This document shows, piece after piece, positions 7,954 to 16,146 of a stretch of 64,000 nucleotides of DNA. The notes below the pieces were generated by a model, which was not told the origin of the DNA, ran no database searches, and was given only the letters and a program-made list of their open reading frames with translations. Made by a program: the position numbers and the translations under genes. Origin of the DNA: Bradyrhizobium sp. CB82 (GTDB taxonomy: Bacteria > Pseudomonadota > Alphaproteobacteria > Rhizobiales > Xanthobacteraceae); assembly GCF_029714405.1 (NCBI RefSeq), contig NZ_CP121650.1, positions 5,833,001 to 5,897,000 on the forward strand. Direction: 5' to 3'. Positions within the stretch are counted from its first letter, which is position 1, and each line of letters opens with the position of its first letter.

Positions 7954-10162
7954 GGTCCGCCGCACCGCCGCCGCACTCGAGGTGAAAGGCCTCGACGTCT
8001 ATTACGGCCATTCGCACGCGCTGCAAGGCGTCGAACTCTCGCTCGACGCGGGCGTGTTCTCCGTCGTCGGCCGCAACGGCATGGGCAAGACAACGCTGTG
8101 CAAGGCCATCATGGGGCTCGTGCGGGTGAGCGGCGGCTCGATCCGCATTCGGGGCGAAGACATCACGAGGCGGCCGCCGGCACATATCGCGCGTCTCGGC
8201 GTCGGCTATGTGCCGCAGGGACGCCGCCTTTGGCGCTCGCTCAGCGTCGACGAGCATCTGCGGCTTGCCGGCGGTATCCGCAGCGGCGCCTGGACCGTCG
8301 AGCGCGTCTACGACACTTTTCCGCGTCTCGCAGAGCGCAAGGGCCATGGTGGCGGCCAGCTCTCCGGCGGCGAGCAGCAGATGCTCGCCATCTCGCGCGC
8401 GCTTCTCACCAATCCCCAGCTCTTGATCATGGACGAGCCGACCGAGGGCCTTGCGCCCGTTATCGTCGCCCAGGTCGAGGAGATGCTGCTTCGCCTTGGC
8501 GAGGACGGCGACATGTCGGTGCTCGTCATCGAGCAGAACATCGGCGTTGCCACCGCGGTCTCGCGCAACGTCGCGATCATGGTCAACGGTCGCATCAACC
8601 GCATCATCGATTCCGTTCGCCTCGCCGCCGACCGCGACTTGCAGCAGCGCCTGCTCGGCGTCGGGCTGCACGCCGGGCTCGAGCCTGATGTCGATGTACC
8701 CGCGGCCGGCGCTGAGACAAGACCAGCGCAGCAGCCTGCGCGCCCGAGCGGCCCGATCCGCATCTACATCTCCAACCCGACCCCGCCGACGCGCTGGTCG
8801 CAGCCGGTTCCGATCGCGCGCATCGAGGCCGCAGCTCGCACGCTCTCGACGCAAGTGGCGCGTCTCGACGAGACCGCGCGGCGCAGGCGCGAGCCGGTCA
8901 CGACTCAGACCGCCGGACCGCCCGTCGTGCTCGTCGTCGGCACGCTCGACACCAAGGGCACGGAGCTGCGCTTCATTCGCGACGTCATCGCAGAAAGCGG
9001 TTTGCGCACGCGGCTCGTTGATGTCTCGACCAGCGGCAGGCCCACGAGCTGCGACGTCTCTGCCCAGGAAATCGCGCTGAACCATGGCCGTGGCGGATCA
9101 GCCGTGTTCGGCTCCGACCGCGGCGCTGCCGTGACCGCGATGGCCGATGCCTTCGCCAACTGGCTCCGCCGCCAGGGTAACGTCGCAGGTGTCATCTCGG
9201 CCGGCGGCTCCGGCGCGGCCTCGCTCGTTGCACCCGGCATGCGCGCCCTTCCCGTCGGCGTGCCGAAGCTGATCATCTCCTCGGTCGCTTCCGGCGATGT
9301 CGGCCCCTATGTCGGGCCGGCCGACATCACCATGATGTATTCGGTCACTGACGTGCAGGGCCTCAACTCGATCTCCCGCGCGGTGCTCGCCAACGGTGCC
9401 AACGCGCTCGCCGGCATGGTCAAGGCACGTCTCGATCAGCGCGAGGCAAAAGAGCGCGCCGTGGACGCAAGCCTGCCCGCAATCGGCATCACCATGTTCG
9501 GCGTGACCACGCCCGCGGTGCAGAAGATCACAACCGATCTGCGCGATGATTTCGAATGCCTCGTCTTCCACGCCACCGGCGTCGGCGGGCGCTCGATGGA
9601 GAAGCTGGTCGACTCCGGCCAGCTTGCCGGCGTAATCGATCTCACGACCACGGAAGTCTGCGACCTCCTTATGGGCGGCGTATTTCCAGCGACCGAAGAT
9701 CGCTTCGGTGCGATCATCCGCAGCCGAGTGCCCTATGTCGGCTCCGTGGGTGCGCTCGACATGGTCAATTTCGGGGCGCCCGACACCATCCCCGAGCGCT
9801 ATCGCGGCCGTAAATTCCACGTCCACAACCCACAGGTCACCCTGATGCGAACCACGGTGGACGAGAACGAGCGTATGGGGCGATGGATCGGCGAGCGGCT
9901 CAATCAGATGGACGGGCCGGTGCGGTTCTTCATATCCGAGGGCGGCGTCTCCGCGCTCGATAGGCAGGGACAGCCGTTCTGGGATCCCGAAGCCGATGCC
10001 ACGCTCTTCCGTGCGCTCGAACGCACGGTGCGGCAGACGAGCAATCGCCAGCTCATCCGCGTCAAGAACAACATCAACGATTCCGAGTTCGCCTCCACGA
10101 TCGTCAGTGCGTTCAAAACCCTGTTCGGACGCACCGGGGCGCGCCGGAGAATGGCGAGGTGA
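7946..10162 (+). CDS. LivF-type ABC ATPase fused to a Tm-1-like (UPF0261) domain
   Basis: 738 residues, about three times a normal LivF. Residues 1-240 are a complete LivF ATPase: Walker [10 protein letters not shown] (42-50), signature LSGGEQQ (139-145), Walker B LLIMDEP (159-165). A Pro/Arg-rich linker (about 245-325) leads to a full Tm-1-like/UPF0261 domain (about 326-738) with [47 protein letters not shown] and [14 protein letters not shown]. No stop or frameshift lies at the junction and GC3 is uniform, so the fusion looks real. The Tm-1-like family includes the N-terminal half of tomato Tm-1 and has a nucleotide-binding fold; its bacterial role is unknown. The fusion ties it physically to the importer. 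Confidence 0.9.
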   Translation: MNEVRRTAAALEVKGLDVYYGHSHALQGVELSLDAGVFSVVGRNGMGKTTLCKAIMGLVRVSGGSIRIRGEDITRRPPAHIARLGVGYVPQGRRLWRSLSVDEHLRLAGGIRSGAWTVERVYDTFPRLAERKGHGGGQLSGGEQQMLAISRALLTNPQLLIMDEPTEGLAPVIVAQVEEMLLRLGEDGDMSVLVIEQNIGVATAVSRNVAIMVNGRINRIIDSVRLAADRDLQQRLLGVGLHAGLEPDVDVPAAGAETRPAQQPARPSGPIRIYISNPTPPTRWSQPVPIARIEAAARTLSTQVARLDETARRRREPVTTQTAGPPVVLVVGTLDTKGTELRFIRDVIAESGLRTRLVDVSTSGRPTSCDVSAQEIALNHGRGGSAVFGSDRGAAVTAMADAFANWLRRQGNVAGVISAGGSGAASLVAPGMRALPVGVPKLIISSVASGDVGPYVGPADITMMYSVTDVQGLNSISRAVLANGANALAGMVKARLDQREAKERAVDASLPAIGITMFGVTTPAVQKITTDLRDDFECLVFHATGVGGRSMEKLVDSGQLAGVIDLTTTEVCDLLMGGVFPATEDRFGAIIRSRVPYVGSVGALDMVNFGAPDTIPERYRGRKFHVHNPQVTLMRTTVDENERMGRWIGERLNQMDGPVRFFISEGGVSALDRQGQPFWDPEADATLFRALERTVRQTSNRQLIRVKNNINDSEFASTIVSAFKTLFGRTGARRRMAR

Positions 10163-10165
10163 CCG

Positions 10166-10999
10166 ATGGCCAGGTTTGAACGGGCTGCACTGCTGAAGCG
10201 ATTTCGCGAGATGGCAAAGCGCGGCGAGCCGATCGTCGGCGGCGGGGCCGGCACGGGTCTCTCCGCCAAGTGCGAAGAGGCCGGCGGGGTCGATCTCATC
10301 GTCATCTACAATTCCGGCCGCTATCGCATGGCCGGTCGCGGATCGCTCGCGGGCCTGATGGCTTACGGCGATGCCAACGCCATCGTGCTCGAGATGGCCG
10401 GCGAAGTGCTGCCCGTCGTCAGCAAGACGCCGGTGCTCGCCGGCGTCAACGGCACCGATCCGTTCCGCGACATGGACGTGTTCCTCGACCAGCTCAAGGC
10501 ACTCGGCTTTGCCGGCGTGCAGAACTTTCCGACCGTGGGGCTGATCGATGGGACCTTCCGCGCCAATCTGGAGGAGACCGGCATGTCCTACGCACTGGAG
10601 ATCGACATGATCGCCAAGGCGCGCGAGAAGGACATGCTGACGACGCCTTACGTCTTCAGCGAAAAGGAGGCGGCCGCGATGGCGATCGCGGGCGCCGACA
10701 TCATCGTCTGCCACCTGGGGCTCACGACTGGCGGTACGATCGGCGCGCAGACCGCGCAGAAGCTCGGCGATTGCCCGGCGCACATCGACACCTGGGCCTC
10801 CGCCGCGCTCAGCGTCAACCCGGATATTCTGGTGCTCGCCCATGGCGGTCCGATCGCGGATCCCGCGGACGCCGATTTCATCATGAAGAACACCCGCTAC
10901 TGCCACGGCTTTTACGGAGCCTCCTCGATGGAGCGCCTGCCCGTGGAACGGGCACTGACGGACCAGGTACGCAAATTCAAGGCGATCGGCGCGCGCTAA
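10166..10999 (+). CDS. Phosphoenolpyruvate hydrolase-like TIM-barrel protein (Tm-1 C-terminal-half type)
   Basis: 277-residue predicted TIM barrel of the family annotated as PEP hydrolase/IGPS-like. Typical segments are [70 protein letters not shown], and [19 protein letters not shown]. It starts 3 bases after the stop of the LivF/Tm-1-like fusion. In plant Tm-1 the UPF0261 domain is followed by a TIM barrel of this type in one chain; here the two are adjacent genes, which strongly suggests that the products work together. The reaction is not known. An alternative is a general aldolase or isomerase-like enzyme on a C3/C4 intermediate. Confidence 0.82.
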   Translation: MARFERAALLKRFREMAKRGEPIVGGGAGTGLSAKCEEAGGVDLIVIYNSGRYRMAGRGSLAGLMAYGDANAIVLEMAGEVLPVVSKTPVLAGVNGTDPFRDMDVFLDQLKALGFAGVQNFPTVGLIDGTFRANLEETGMSYALEIDMIAKAREKDMLTTPYVFSEKEAAAMAIAGADIIVCHLGLTTGGTIGAQTAQKLGDCPAHIDTWASAALSVNPDILVLAHGGPIADPADADFIMKNTRYCHGFYGASSMERLPVERALTDQVRKFKAIGAR

Positions 11000-11025
11000 C
11001 GCCGAAACGTTCGAGGGAGGGAAAG

Positions 11026-13935
11026 ATGTCGGGGATTTTGGTCGGTGAATTGATCCTCTGGCTGATCGTCGCGATCATCGTGATCGTGGTTGGCGTCTAC
11101 ATCGTGAACTGGCTGTATCATCGCTCATCCAAGGAGGTCTCGTTCGTCCGGACCGGCTTCCTCGGCGAGCGCGTAGTGATCAATGGCGGCGCTTTCGTGC
11201 TGCCTTTCATCCACGACTATACGCCGGTCAACATGAACGTGCTGCCGATGGGGATCGTACGTTCAAGGCAGGACGCCGTGATCACTCGCGACCGCATGCG
11301 CGTCGACATCGAGGCCGACTTCTACGTCCGCGTGCAGCCGACCCGCGAAGCCGTCTCGATCGCGGCCGCCACGCTCGGCCGCCGCACCATGGAGCCGGAG
11401 CAGCTCCACACGCTGCTGGCCGGCAAGTTCATCTCCGCGATCCGCTCGGTTGCTTCCGAGATGACCATGGAGGAGATGCACGAGAGGCGCGGCGACTACG
11501 TCGCGCGCGTCAAGACCAATGCCGCCGAAGCCCTCGCTCAGAACGGCCTCGAACTCGAGTCGGTCGCGATCACCGATCTCGACCAGACTGACCTCGAATT
11601 CTTCAACCCCTCGAACCGCTTCGACGCCGAAGGTCTGACCCGGCTGATGGAGGACATCGAGGCCAGACGCAAGCTGCGCAACGACATCGAGCAGGACTCG
11701 ATGATCAAGATCCGCTCGCGCAATCTCGAGGCCGAGCGGCAGGCACTCGAGATCGAGCGCGAAAGCGAGACCGCGCGCCTCGAGCAGGAACGCGACATCG
11801 AGATGCGCCGCGCGCTTCAGCGCACCGAGGTCGCCCGCGAGCGCGCGCTGCGCGAGACCGAGGCCGAGCAGGCTCAGATCGCGGCGCGTGAGGCCATCGA
11901 GAAGGCCCGCATCGCCAACGATCAGGCGATTGCGGAGGCCCGCATCGCCTCCGAGCGCGAGACACGCCAGAAGGAGATCGAGCGGACCCGGACCATCGAA
12001 GAGAAGGAGTTGCTCGCCCGCGAGGAGGTCGAGAAGACCCGGATCGCCAACCAGCGCTCGATCGACACCACGCGCATCGCCTCCGAACGCGAGGTGCGCC
12101 AGCGCGAGATCGAACGGATGCGCACTATCGAGGAGGCCGAGATCGCCGCGCGCGAGGCGATCGAAAAGGCCCGCATCCAGCAGGATCGCGTCGTGACCGA
12201 CGCCCGCATCGCCAACGAGGAAGAGACAAGGCGCCGTGAGATCGAGCGCACGCGCGCCGTGGACGAGGCCGAGATCGCGGCACGTGAGGCCACGGAAAAG
12301 GCCCGCATCGCCCAGACCATGACGGTCAATGTGGAGCGCATCTCCTCCGACGAACGAACCCGCGCGCTGGAGATCCAGCAGGTGCGCACCATCCAGGAGG
12401 CCGAGATCGAGGCGCAGCGCGCGATCGAGGCCGCCCGCATCGCCCGCGAACGGACGCTTGCCGCCGAGCGCATTGCGGCCGAGCAAAACACGCGACAATT
12501 GGAGATCGATCGCAACCAGACCTTGGATATCGCCGGCGTCACCGCGCGCGAGGCGACGGAAGCTGCCCGTATCGCCCAGGAGGAGCGCGTCCGGTCGCTC
12601 GAGATCGCCCGCAACCGCGCTGTCGAGGAAGCCGACATCGCCTCCCGCGAGGCGATCGAGGCCGCACGCATCGCGCAAGAGAAGACCGTTGCTGCCGAGC
12701 GTATTCAGGCCGAGCGCGAGACCCGCGCGCTCGAAATCGAGCGGACCGGCATATTGGAGGCGGCCGAACTGAAGCGGCGCGACGCCATCGAGCGCCAGCG
12801 CATCGGCGTCGACCTTGCGCTCGAAGCCGAGCGCATCAACTCATCCAAGAAGCGCGAGGTGCTCAACATCGAGCAGAAGAAAGCAATCGAGATCGCCGAC
12901 GAAGACCGCGTCATCGCGCTCTCAACCAAAAAGTCGGAGCGCATCGATGCCGACCGCCAGGTGAGGCAGGCCGAGATCGTCGCGCGCAAGGAGGTCGAAA
13001 CCACGGATGTTTCGCGCGAGCAGGCGCTAGAGGCGGCCCGTATCGAGCGGCGTCGCGCGATCGAGCAGCTCGAAGTCGCCCGCGTGCAATCCTTGCAGGA
13101 AGCCGAGATTTCCTCCCGCGAGGAAGTCGAGCGCGCCCGCATTGCCTCCGACCGTGGCCTGGACGAGGCCCGCATCGGCCGCGAGCGCGAGCTGCGCAAG
13201 CTGGAAGTCAACCGTGAGAAGGAGGTCGAAACCGTCCTGATGGACAAGGCGATCGCCATCCATCAGAAGTCGCTGGAAGAGTCGGCTGCGCGGGCCGCCG
13301 CCGAGGAGGCCCGCGTGCGGGCGACCGAAGCCGCCGAACGCGTCGTTACGGCGCGGGAGAGCGAGATCGCCAAGCGGCGCAAGACGGTCGAGGTCCTGCT
13401 CGCCGAGAAGCAGGCCGAGGAGACGCGCATTGCCGCCGAGGCCGAACGTGTCCGTGCGGCCGTCGAGGCTGAGGCGCAGCGGATGCTCAACGAAGCCGAG
13501 AACGTACTGACCGATCAGGCGCGCTACTCGCTGTTCCGTCGCAAGCTGCTCGATCGGATCGAGGGCATCGTGCGCGAGAGCGTCAAGCCGATGGAGAAAA
13601 TCGAGGGCATTCGTATCCTTCAGGTCGACGGCCTCAACGGCAACGGCCATGGCGGCGGCAATGGCGGCCGCAGCGCCACCGACGAGGTGATCGACTCGGC
13701 GCTGCGCTACCGCGTCCAGGCGCCGCTGATCGACTCGATCCTGTCGGACATCGGCGTCGAAGGCGGCAGCCTCGCAAAAATGCCGGGCCTGATCCGCGAA
13801 GCCCGCGACATGCAGGGCATCCGCGACTCCTCGCGCAAGGGCGCGAGTGGTGGAGGCGGCGACAAACCGGCCGCCTCGCCTGCGCCCTCTGAAGGCGAGC
13901 CGCCGGCCGAGCGCGGCCCGCGGAAGAAGAGCTGA
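11026..13935 (+). CDS. Giant flotillin-like SPFH protein with hendecad-repeat coiled coil
   Basis: 969 residues, roughly twice the length of ordinary flotillins. The ATG at 11026 follows GAGGGAGGGAAAG; a longer frame reaching back to 10270 is only a shadow of the previous gene. Residues about 5-29 are one membrane segment (ELILWLIVAIIVIVVG), about 35-230 an SPFH/band-7 domain (RTGFLGERVVINGGAFVLP, RDRMRVDIEADFYVRV, FISAIRSVASEMTMEEMHE). From about 283 to 735 the chain is an almost unbroken series of 11-residue units in 44-residue super-repeats. The end is a coiled coil, a Gly/Asn-rich linker (about 872-886) and a charged Pro-rich tail. It is probably a membrane-anchored scaffold; its place between the importer and Mo hydroxylase genes suggests it organises them. 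Confidence 0.88.
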   Translation: MSGILVGELILWLIVAIIVIVVGVYIVNWLYHRSSKEVSFVRTGFLGERVVINGGAFVLPFIHDYTPVNMNVLPMGIVRSRQDAVITRDRMRVDIEADFYVRVQPTREAVSIAAATLGRRTMEPEQLHTLLAGKFISAIRSVASEMTMEEMHERRGDYVARVKTNAAEALAQNGLELESVAITDLDQTDLEFFNPSNRFDAEGLTRLMEDIEARRKLRNDIEQDSMIKIRSRNLEAERQALEIERESETARLEQERDIEMRRALQRTEVARERALRETEAEQAQIAAREAIEKARIANDQAIAEARIASERETRQKEIERTRTIEEKELLAREEVEKTRIANQRSIDTTRIASEREVRQREIERMRTIEEAEIAAREAIEKARIQQDRVVTDARIANEEETRRREIERTRAVDEAEIAAREATEKARIAQTMTVNVERISSDERTRALEIQQVRTIQEAEIEAQRAIEAARIARERTLAAERIAAEQNTRQLEIDRNQTLDIAGVTAREATEAARIAQEERVRSLEIARNRAVEEADIASREAIEAARIAQEKTVAAERIQAERETRALEIERTGILEAAELKRRDAIERQRIGVDLALEAERINSSKKREVLNIEQKKAIEIADEDRVIALSTKKSERIDADRQVRQAEIVARKEVETTDVSREQALEAARIERRRAIEQLEVARVQSLQEAEISSREEVERARIASDRGLDEARIGRERELRKLEVNREKEVETVLMDKAIAIHQKSLEESAARAAAEEARVRATEAAERVVTARESEIAKRRKTVEVLLAEKQAEETRIAAEAERVRAAVEAEAQRMLNEAENVLTDQARYSLFRRKLLDRIEGIVRESVKPMEKIEGIRILQVDGLNGNGHGGGNGGRSATDEVIDSALRYRVQAPLIDSILSDIGVEGGSLAKMPGLIREARDMQGIRDSSRKGASGGGGDKPAASPAPSEGEPPAERGPRKKS
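11872..13230 (+). repeat. Protein-level 11-residue repeats in 44-residue (132-bp) super-repeats
   Basis: Within the flotillin-like gene the translation falls into blocks of four 11-mers resembling AEIAAREAIEK / ARIAQDRVVTD / ARIASERETRQ / REIERTRTIEE. Six or more blocks can be laid out without gaps from residue 283; one block loses a unit and later ones drift. Hendecads favour a right-handed or nearly straight coiled coil. At DNA level the copies are diverged, so this is an old expansion, not a recent tandem duplication. Confidence 0.85.
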
Positions 13936-13945
13936 GGTCTAGACC

Positions 13946-14383
13946 ATGGCCCGCGTCTATGTCTCCACCGTCGTCAATGCGCGCAACGACCGCGTCTGGG
14001 CGCGGGTGCGCGACTTCAATGGCATGCCGAACTGGCATCCGGCAATCGCCGAGAGCCGCATCGAGGGCGGCGAGCCCTCGGACAAGATCGGCTGCGTCAG
14101 GGATTTCCGCCTGCGCAACGGCGACCGCATCCGCGAGAAGCTGCTCGGCCTCTCCGACTTCGACATGTTCTGTACCTACGCGATCCTGGAATCCCCCATG
14201 GGCGTCGAGAACTATGTCGCGACGCTGCGCCTTACGCCAGTCACCGACGGCGACCAGACCTTTATGGAATGGACTGCCGAATTCGACTGCGCGCCCGAGC
14301 GGGAGACCGAGCTCGTCAACAATATCGGCGGCGGCGTGTTCCAGGGCGGGTTCGATGCGCTCAAGCGCGTGTTCGGGGGCTAG
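13946..14383 (+). CDS. SRPBCC family protein (polyketide cyclase/START-like), copy 1
   Basis: 145-residue helix-grip-fold protein: VYVSTVVNARNDRVWARVRDFNGMPNWHPA at the N-terminus is the typical beta-strand plus W/F cap, and ETELVNNIGGGVFQGGFDAL is the long C-terminal helix. It begins ten bases after the flotillin stop. SRPBCC proteins bind hydrophobic ligands; CoxG-like members associate with molybdenum hydroxylase operons and help anchor or mature the enzyme at the membrane. That role is an inference here. It is clearly paralogous to the next gene. Confidence 0.85.
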   Translation: MARVYVSTVVNARNDRVWARVRDFNGMPNWHPAIAESRIEGGEPSDKIGCVRDFRLRNGDRIREKLLGLSDFDMFCTYAILESPMGVENYVATLRLTPVTDGDQTFMEWTAEFDCAPERETELVNNIGGGVFQGGFDALKRVFGG

Positions 14384-14387
14384 CGGC

Positions 14388-14831
14388 ATGCCGCACATCG
14401 TCAAAAGCACGATCCTGAACGCGCCGACCGACGCAGCCTGGGCTGTGCTGCGCGATTTCAACGGCCACGATCGCTGGCATCCGGCGGTCGCGACCTCGAC
14501 GATCGAGCGCGCACACCCCTCCGACAAGATCGGCTGCATCAGGCGGTTCAAGCTGCAAGACGGATCGGAGCTGCGCGAGCAATTGCTGGCGCTCTCCGAT
14601 CTCGAACAGACTTTCAGCTACTGCCTGCTCGATACTCCCATTCCCATGTTCAACTACGTCGCCCATGTCCGCCTGCTGCCGGTCACCGACGGCGACCGCA
14701 CGTTCTGGCATTGGGAGTCGCGTTTCACGACGAAGCCGGAGGACGCGGCCCGCATCACCCACATGGTCGCCGAAGACATTTACCAGGCCGGCTTCGAGGC
14801 CATCCGCCGGCATCTGAAGGAGGCCGCGTAA
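14388..14831 (+). CDS. SRPBCC family protein, copy 2
   Basis: 147 residues, from the ATG at 14388 (MPHIVKSTILNAP), four bases after the preceding stop. It shares with copy 1 the motifs VLRDFNGHDRWHPAV, HPSDKIGCIRRFKL (EPSDKIGCVRDFRL in copy 1) and VRLLPVTDGDRTF, so the pair is a tandem duplication that has diverged. Its stop is two bases from the next start. It probably also binds a hydrophobic ligand or helps assemble the Mo hydroxylase that follows; function is unproven. Confidence 0.85.
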   Translation: MPHIVKSTILNAPTDAAWAVLRDFNGHDRWHPAVATSTIERAHPSDKIGCIRRFKLQDGSELREQLLALSDLEQTFSYCLLDTPIPMFNYVAHVRLLPVTDGDRTFWHWESRFTTKPEDAARITHMVAEDIYQAGFEAIRRHLKEAA

Positions 14832-14833
14832 TC

Positions 14834-15652
14834 ATGTCTGTGACTGTCAAGACTTTCACGAATTGCAGCGAGGCAGCGGCCGCACTGTCATCCGACCGCG
14901 GCGCGCGTTATCTCGGCGGCGGCACGCTGGTCATGCGCGCATTGAACGAAGGCGATGTTTCAATCTCCACCGTCGTGCGCGCGAGCGACCAGGCGTTGTC
15001 CCGGATCGACGCATCCGGCCCGCGAATCACGATAGGTGCCGGGGTAACTTTCGCCGGGATTCTGAGCGAGCGCGAACTTGCCTTCCTGCATACCCCTGCC
15101 CGCTCGATCGGCGGACCTGCGGTGCGCAACATGGGAACGGTCGGCGGCAATCTCTTCGCGCCCAATCCCTATGGCGATTTCACGGTCGCCCTCCTCGCGC
15201 TCGATGCCACTGTGGCCGTGCAAGGCGGCTTTGGCGCGCGCGATATCCCGATCGAAGAATTCCTGCAATCGCGCGAGCGGCAGGCCGGCACGCTGGTGCT
15301 GTCCGTTTCCTGCACCCGGCCCGCCGGCGCTGACGCCTTTCGCTATCGCAAGATCGCCCGCATCAAGCCCAAGGGCGGCTCCGTCATCACGCTCGCCGCG
15401 CATCTGCCCATTAGCGGCGGCCGCATCGCCGGCGCCCGCATCGCGCTGGGATCGATGGCACCGACGCAGATCCGGGCGCGCGCTGCCGAGCGCGCACTGG
15501 AGGGACGCATCCTCGACGCCGCCACCATCGCAGCCGCAGCCTCGGCGGCGAGCGAAGGGACGTCACCGTCCGACAATGCGCTCGGCAGCGCCTGGTATCG
15601 CCGAGAGATCGTCGGCGTGCATCTGCGCCGCCTTCTCTCGGGTCAGGAATAG
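14834..15652 (+). CDS. Molybdenum hydroxylase FAD-binding subunit (CoxM/XdhA-like)
   Basis: 272-residue medium subunit. The N-terminal FAD-binding motif RYLGGGTLVMR (about 27-37) and the second motif IGGPAVRNMGTVGGNLFAPNP (about 94-114) are both present, followed by the CO-dehydrogenase flavoprotein C-terminal domain. The ATG at 14834 (MSVTVKTF) follows the SRPBCC stop closely. It passes electrons from the 2Fe-2S subunit to an acceptor via FAD. With the next three genes it builds one cytoplasmic Mo hydroxylase. Confidence 0.9.
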   Translation: MSVTVKTFTNCSEAAAALSSDRGARYLGGGTLVMRALNEGDVSISTVVRASDQALSRIDASGPRITIGAGVTFAGILSERELAFLHTPARSIGGPAVRNMGTVGGNLFAPNPYGDFTVALLALDATVAVQGGFGARDIPIEEFLQSRERQAGTLVLSVSCTRPAGADAFRYRKIARIKPKGGSVITLAAHLPISGGRIAGARIALGSMAPTQIRARAAERALEGRILDAATIAAAASAASEGTSPSDNALGSAWYRREIVGVHLRRLLSGQE

Positions 15653-15658
15653 ACCGCC

Positions 15659-16135
15659 ATGTCCAAGACGCCCCTGCAATTTCGTCATAACGGCCGCGAC
15701 GTCGCGATCTTCGTCGATGGCGGCACCAATCTGCTCGTGGCGCTGCGTGAGCTGATCGGCGACATGACGCCGAAATTCGGTTGCGGCCAGGGCGGCTGCG
15801 GCACGTGCAGCGTGCTGGTTGACGGCGAGCTTCATCTCTCATGCCTGACGCTGGCGGAGACCGTCGCCGGCCGCTCCGTCGAGACACTCGACAGCCTGAA
15901 ACAGGGACCGAACCTGCATCCGCTCCAGCGCGCCTTCGCGGATAATTTCGCCGCCCAATGCGGCTATTGCACGCCGGGCATGCTGATGGCCGCAAAGGCC
16001 CTGCTCGACCGTAATCCGCAGCCGAGCCGCGCCGAAATCGTGGAGGCCATCTCCGGCAACATCTGCCGCTGCACCGGCTACGAGCCGATCATCAATGCCA
16101 TCCTCGCCGCCTCGGGCGGCCGGGCCAGCGCCTGA
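15659..16135 (+). CDS. Molybdenum hydroxylase 2Fe-2S subunit (CoxS-like)
   Basis: 158-residue small subunit with both iron-sulfur clusters intact: a plant-ferredoxin type site C42, C47, C50, C62 in GCGQGGCGTC...LSC, and a second all-helical site C101, C104, C136, C138 (CGYCTPGM and CRCTGYEP). The invariant Gln before C101 (AAQCGYC), which contacts the molybdopterin, is present. It starts six bases after the FAD-subunit stop. It relays electrons from the Mo centre to FAD. Confidence 0.95.
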   Translation: MSKTPLQFRHNGRDVAIFVDGGTNLLVALRELIGDMTPKFGCGQGGCGTCSVLVDGELHLSCLTLAETVAGRSVETLDSLKQGPNLHPLQRAFADNFAAQCGYCTPGMLMAAKALLDRNPQPSRAEIVEAISGNICRCTGYEPIINAILAASGGRASA

Positions 16136-16146
16136 GGACATCTGTC

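Noticed and set aside
7946-10162. Antiviral defence system based on Tm-1 similarity
   Set aside because: No nuclease, toxin or other defence gene is nearby; the fusion to an importer ATPase and catabolic neighbours make a metabolic role more likely. Left as an open possibility only.
9098-10906. 602-codon leftward open frame opposite the Tm-1-like domain and TIM barrel
   Set aside because: Shadow frame: no domain recognised and the opposite strand has clear family motifs throughout.
10270-11025. Upstream extension of the flotillin frame through the TIM-barrel gene
   Set aside because: The extension is an Arg-rich shadow of the 10166 gene; ATG 11026 has a strong ribosome site and a membrane segment right after it.
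11263-12678. Long open frame (471 codons) opposite the flotillin gene
   Set aside because: It mirrors the repetitive flotillin coding strand, is rich in Leu/Asp/Gly/Arg runs, has no ribosome site and matches no family. High GC3 opens antisense frames.
11872-13230. CRISPR-like periodicity (132-base spacing)
   Set aside because: The repeats are coding, diverged and without spacer/repeat alternation; they reflect a 44-residue protein super-repeat.
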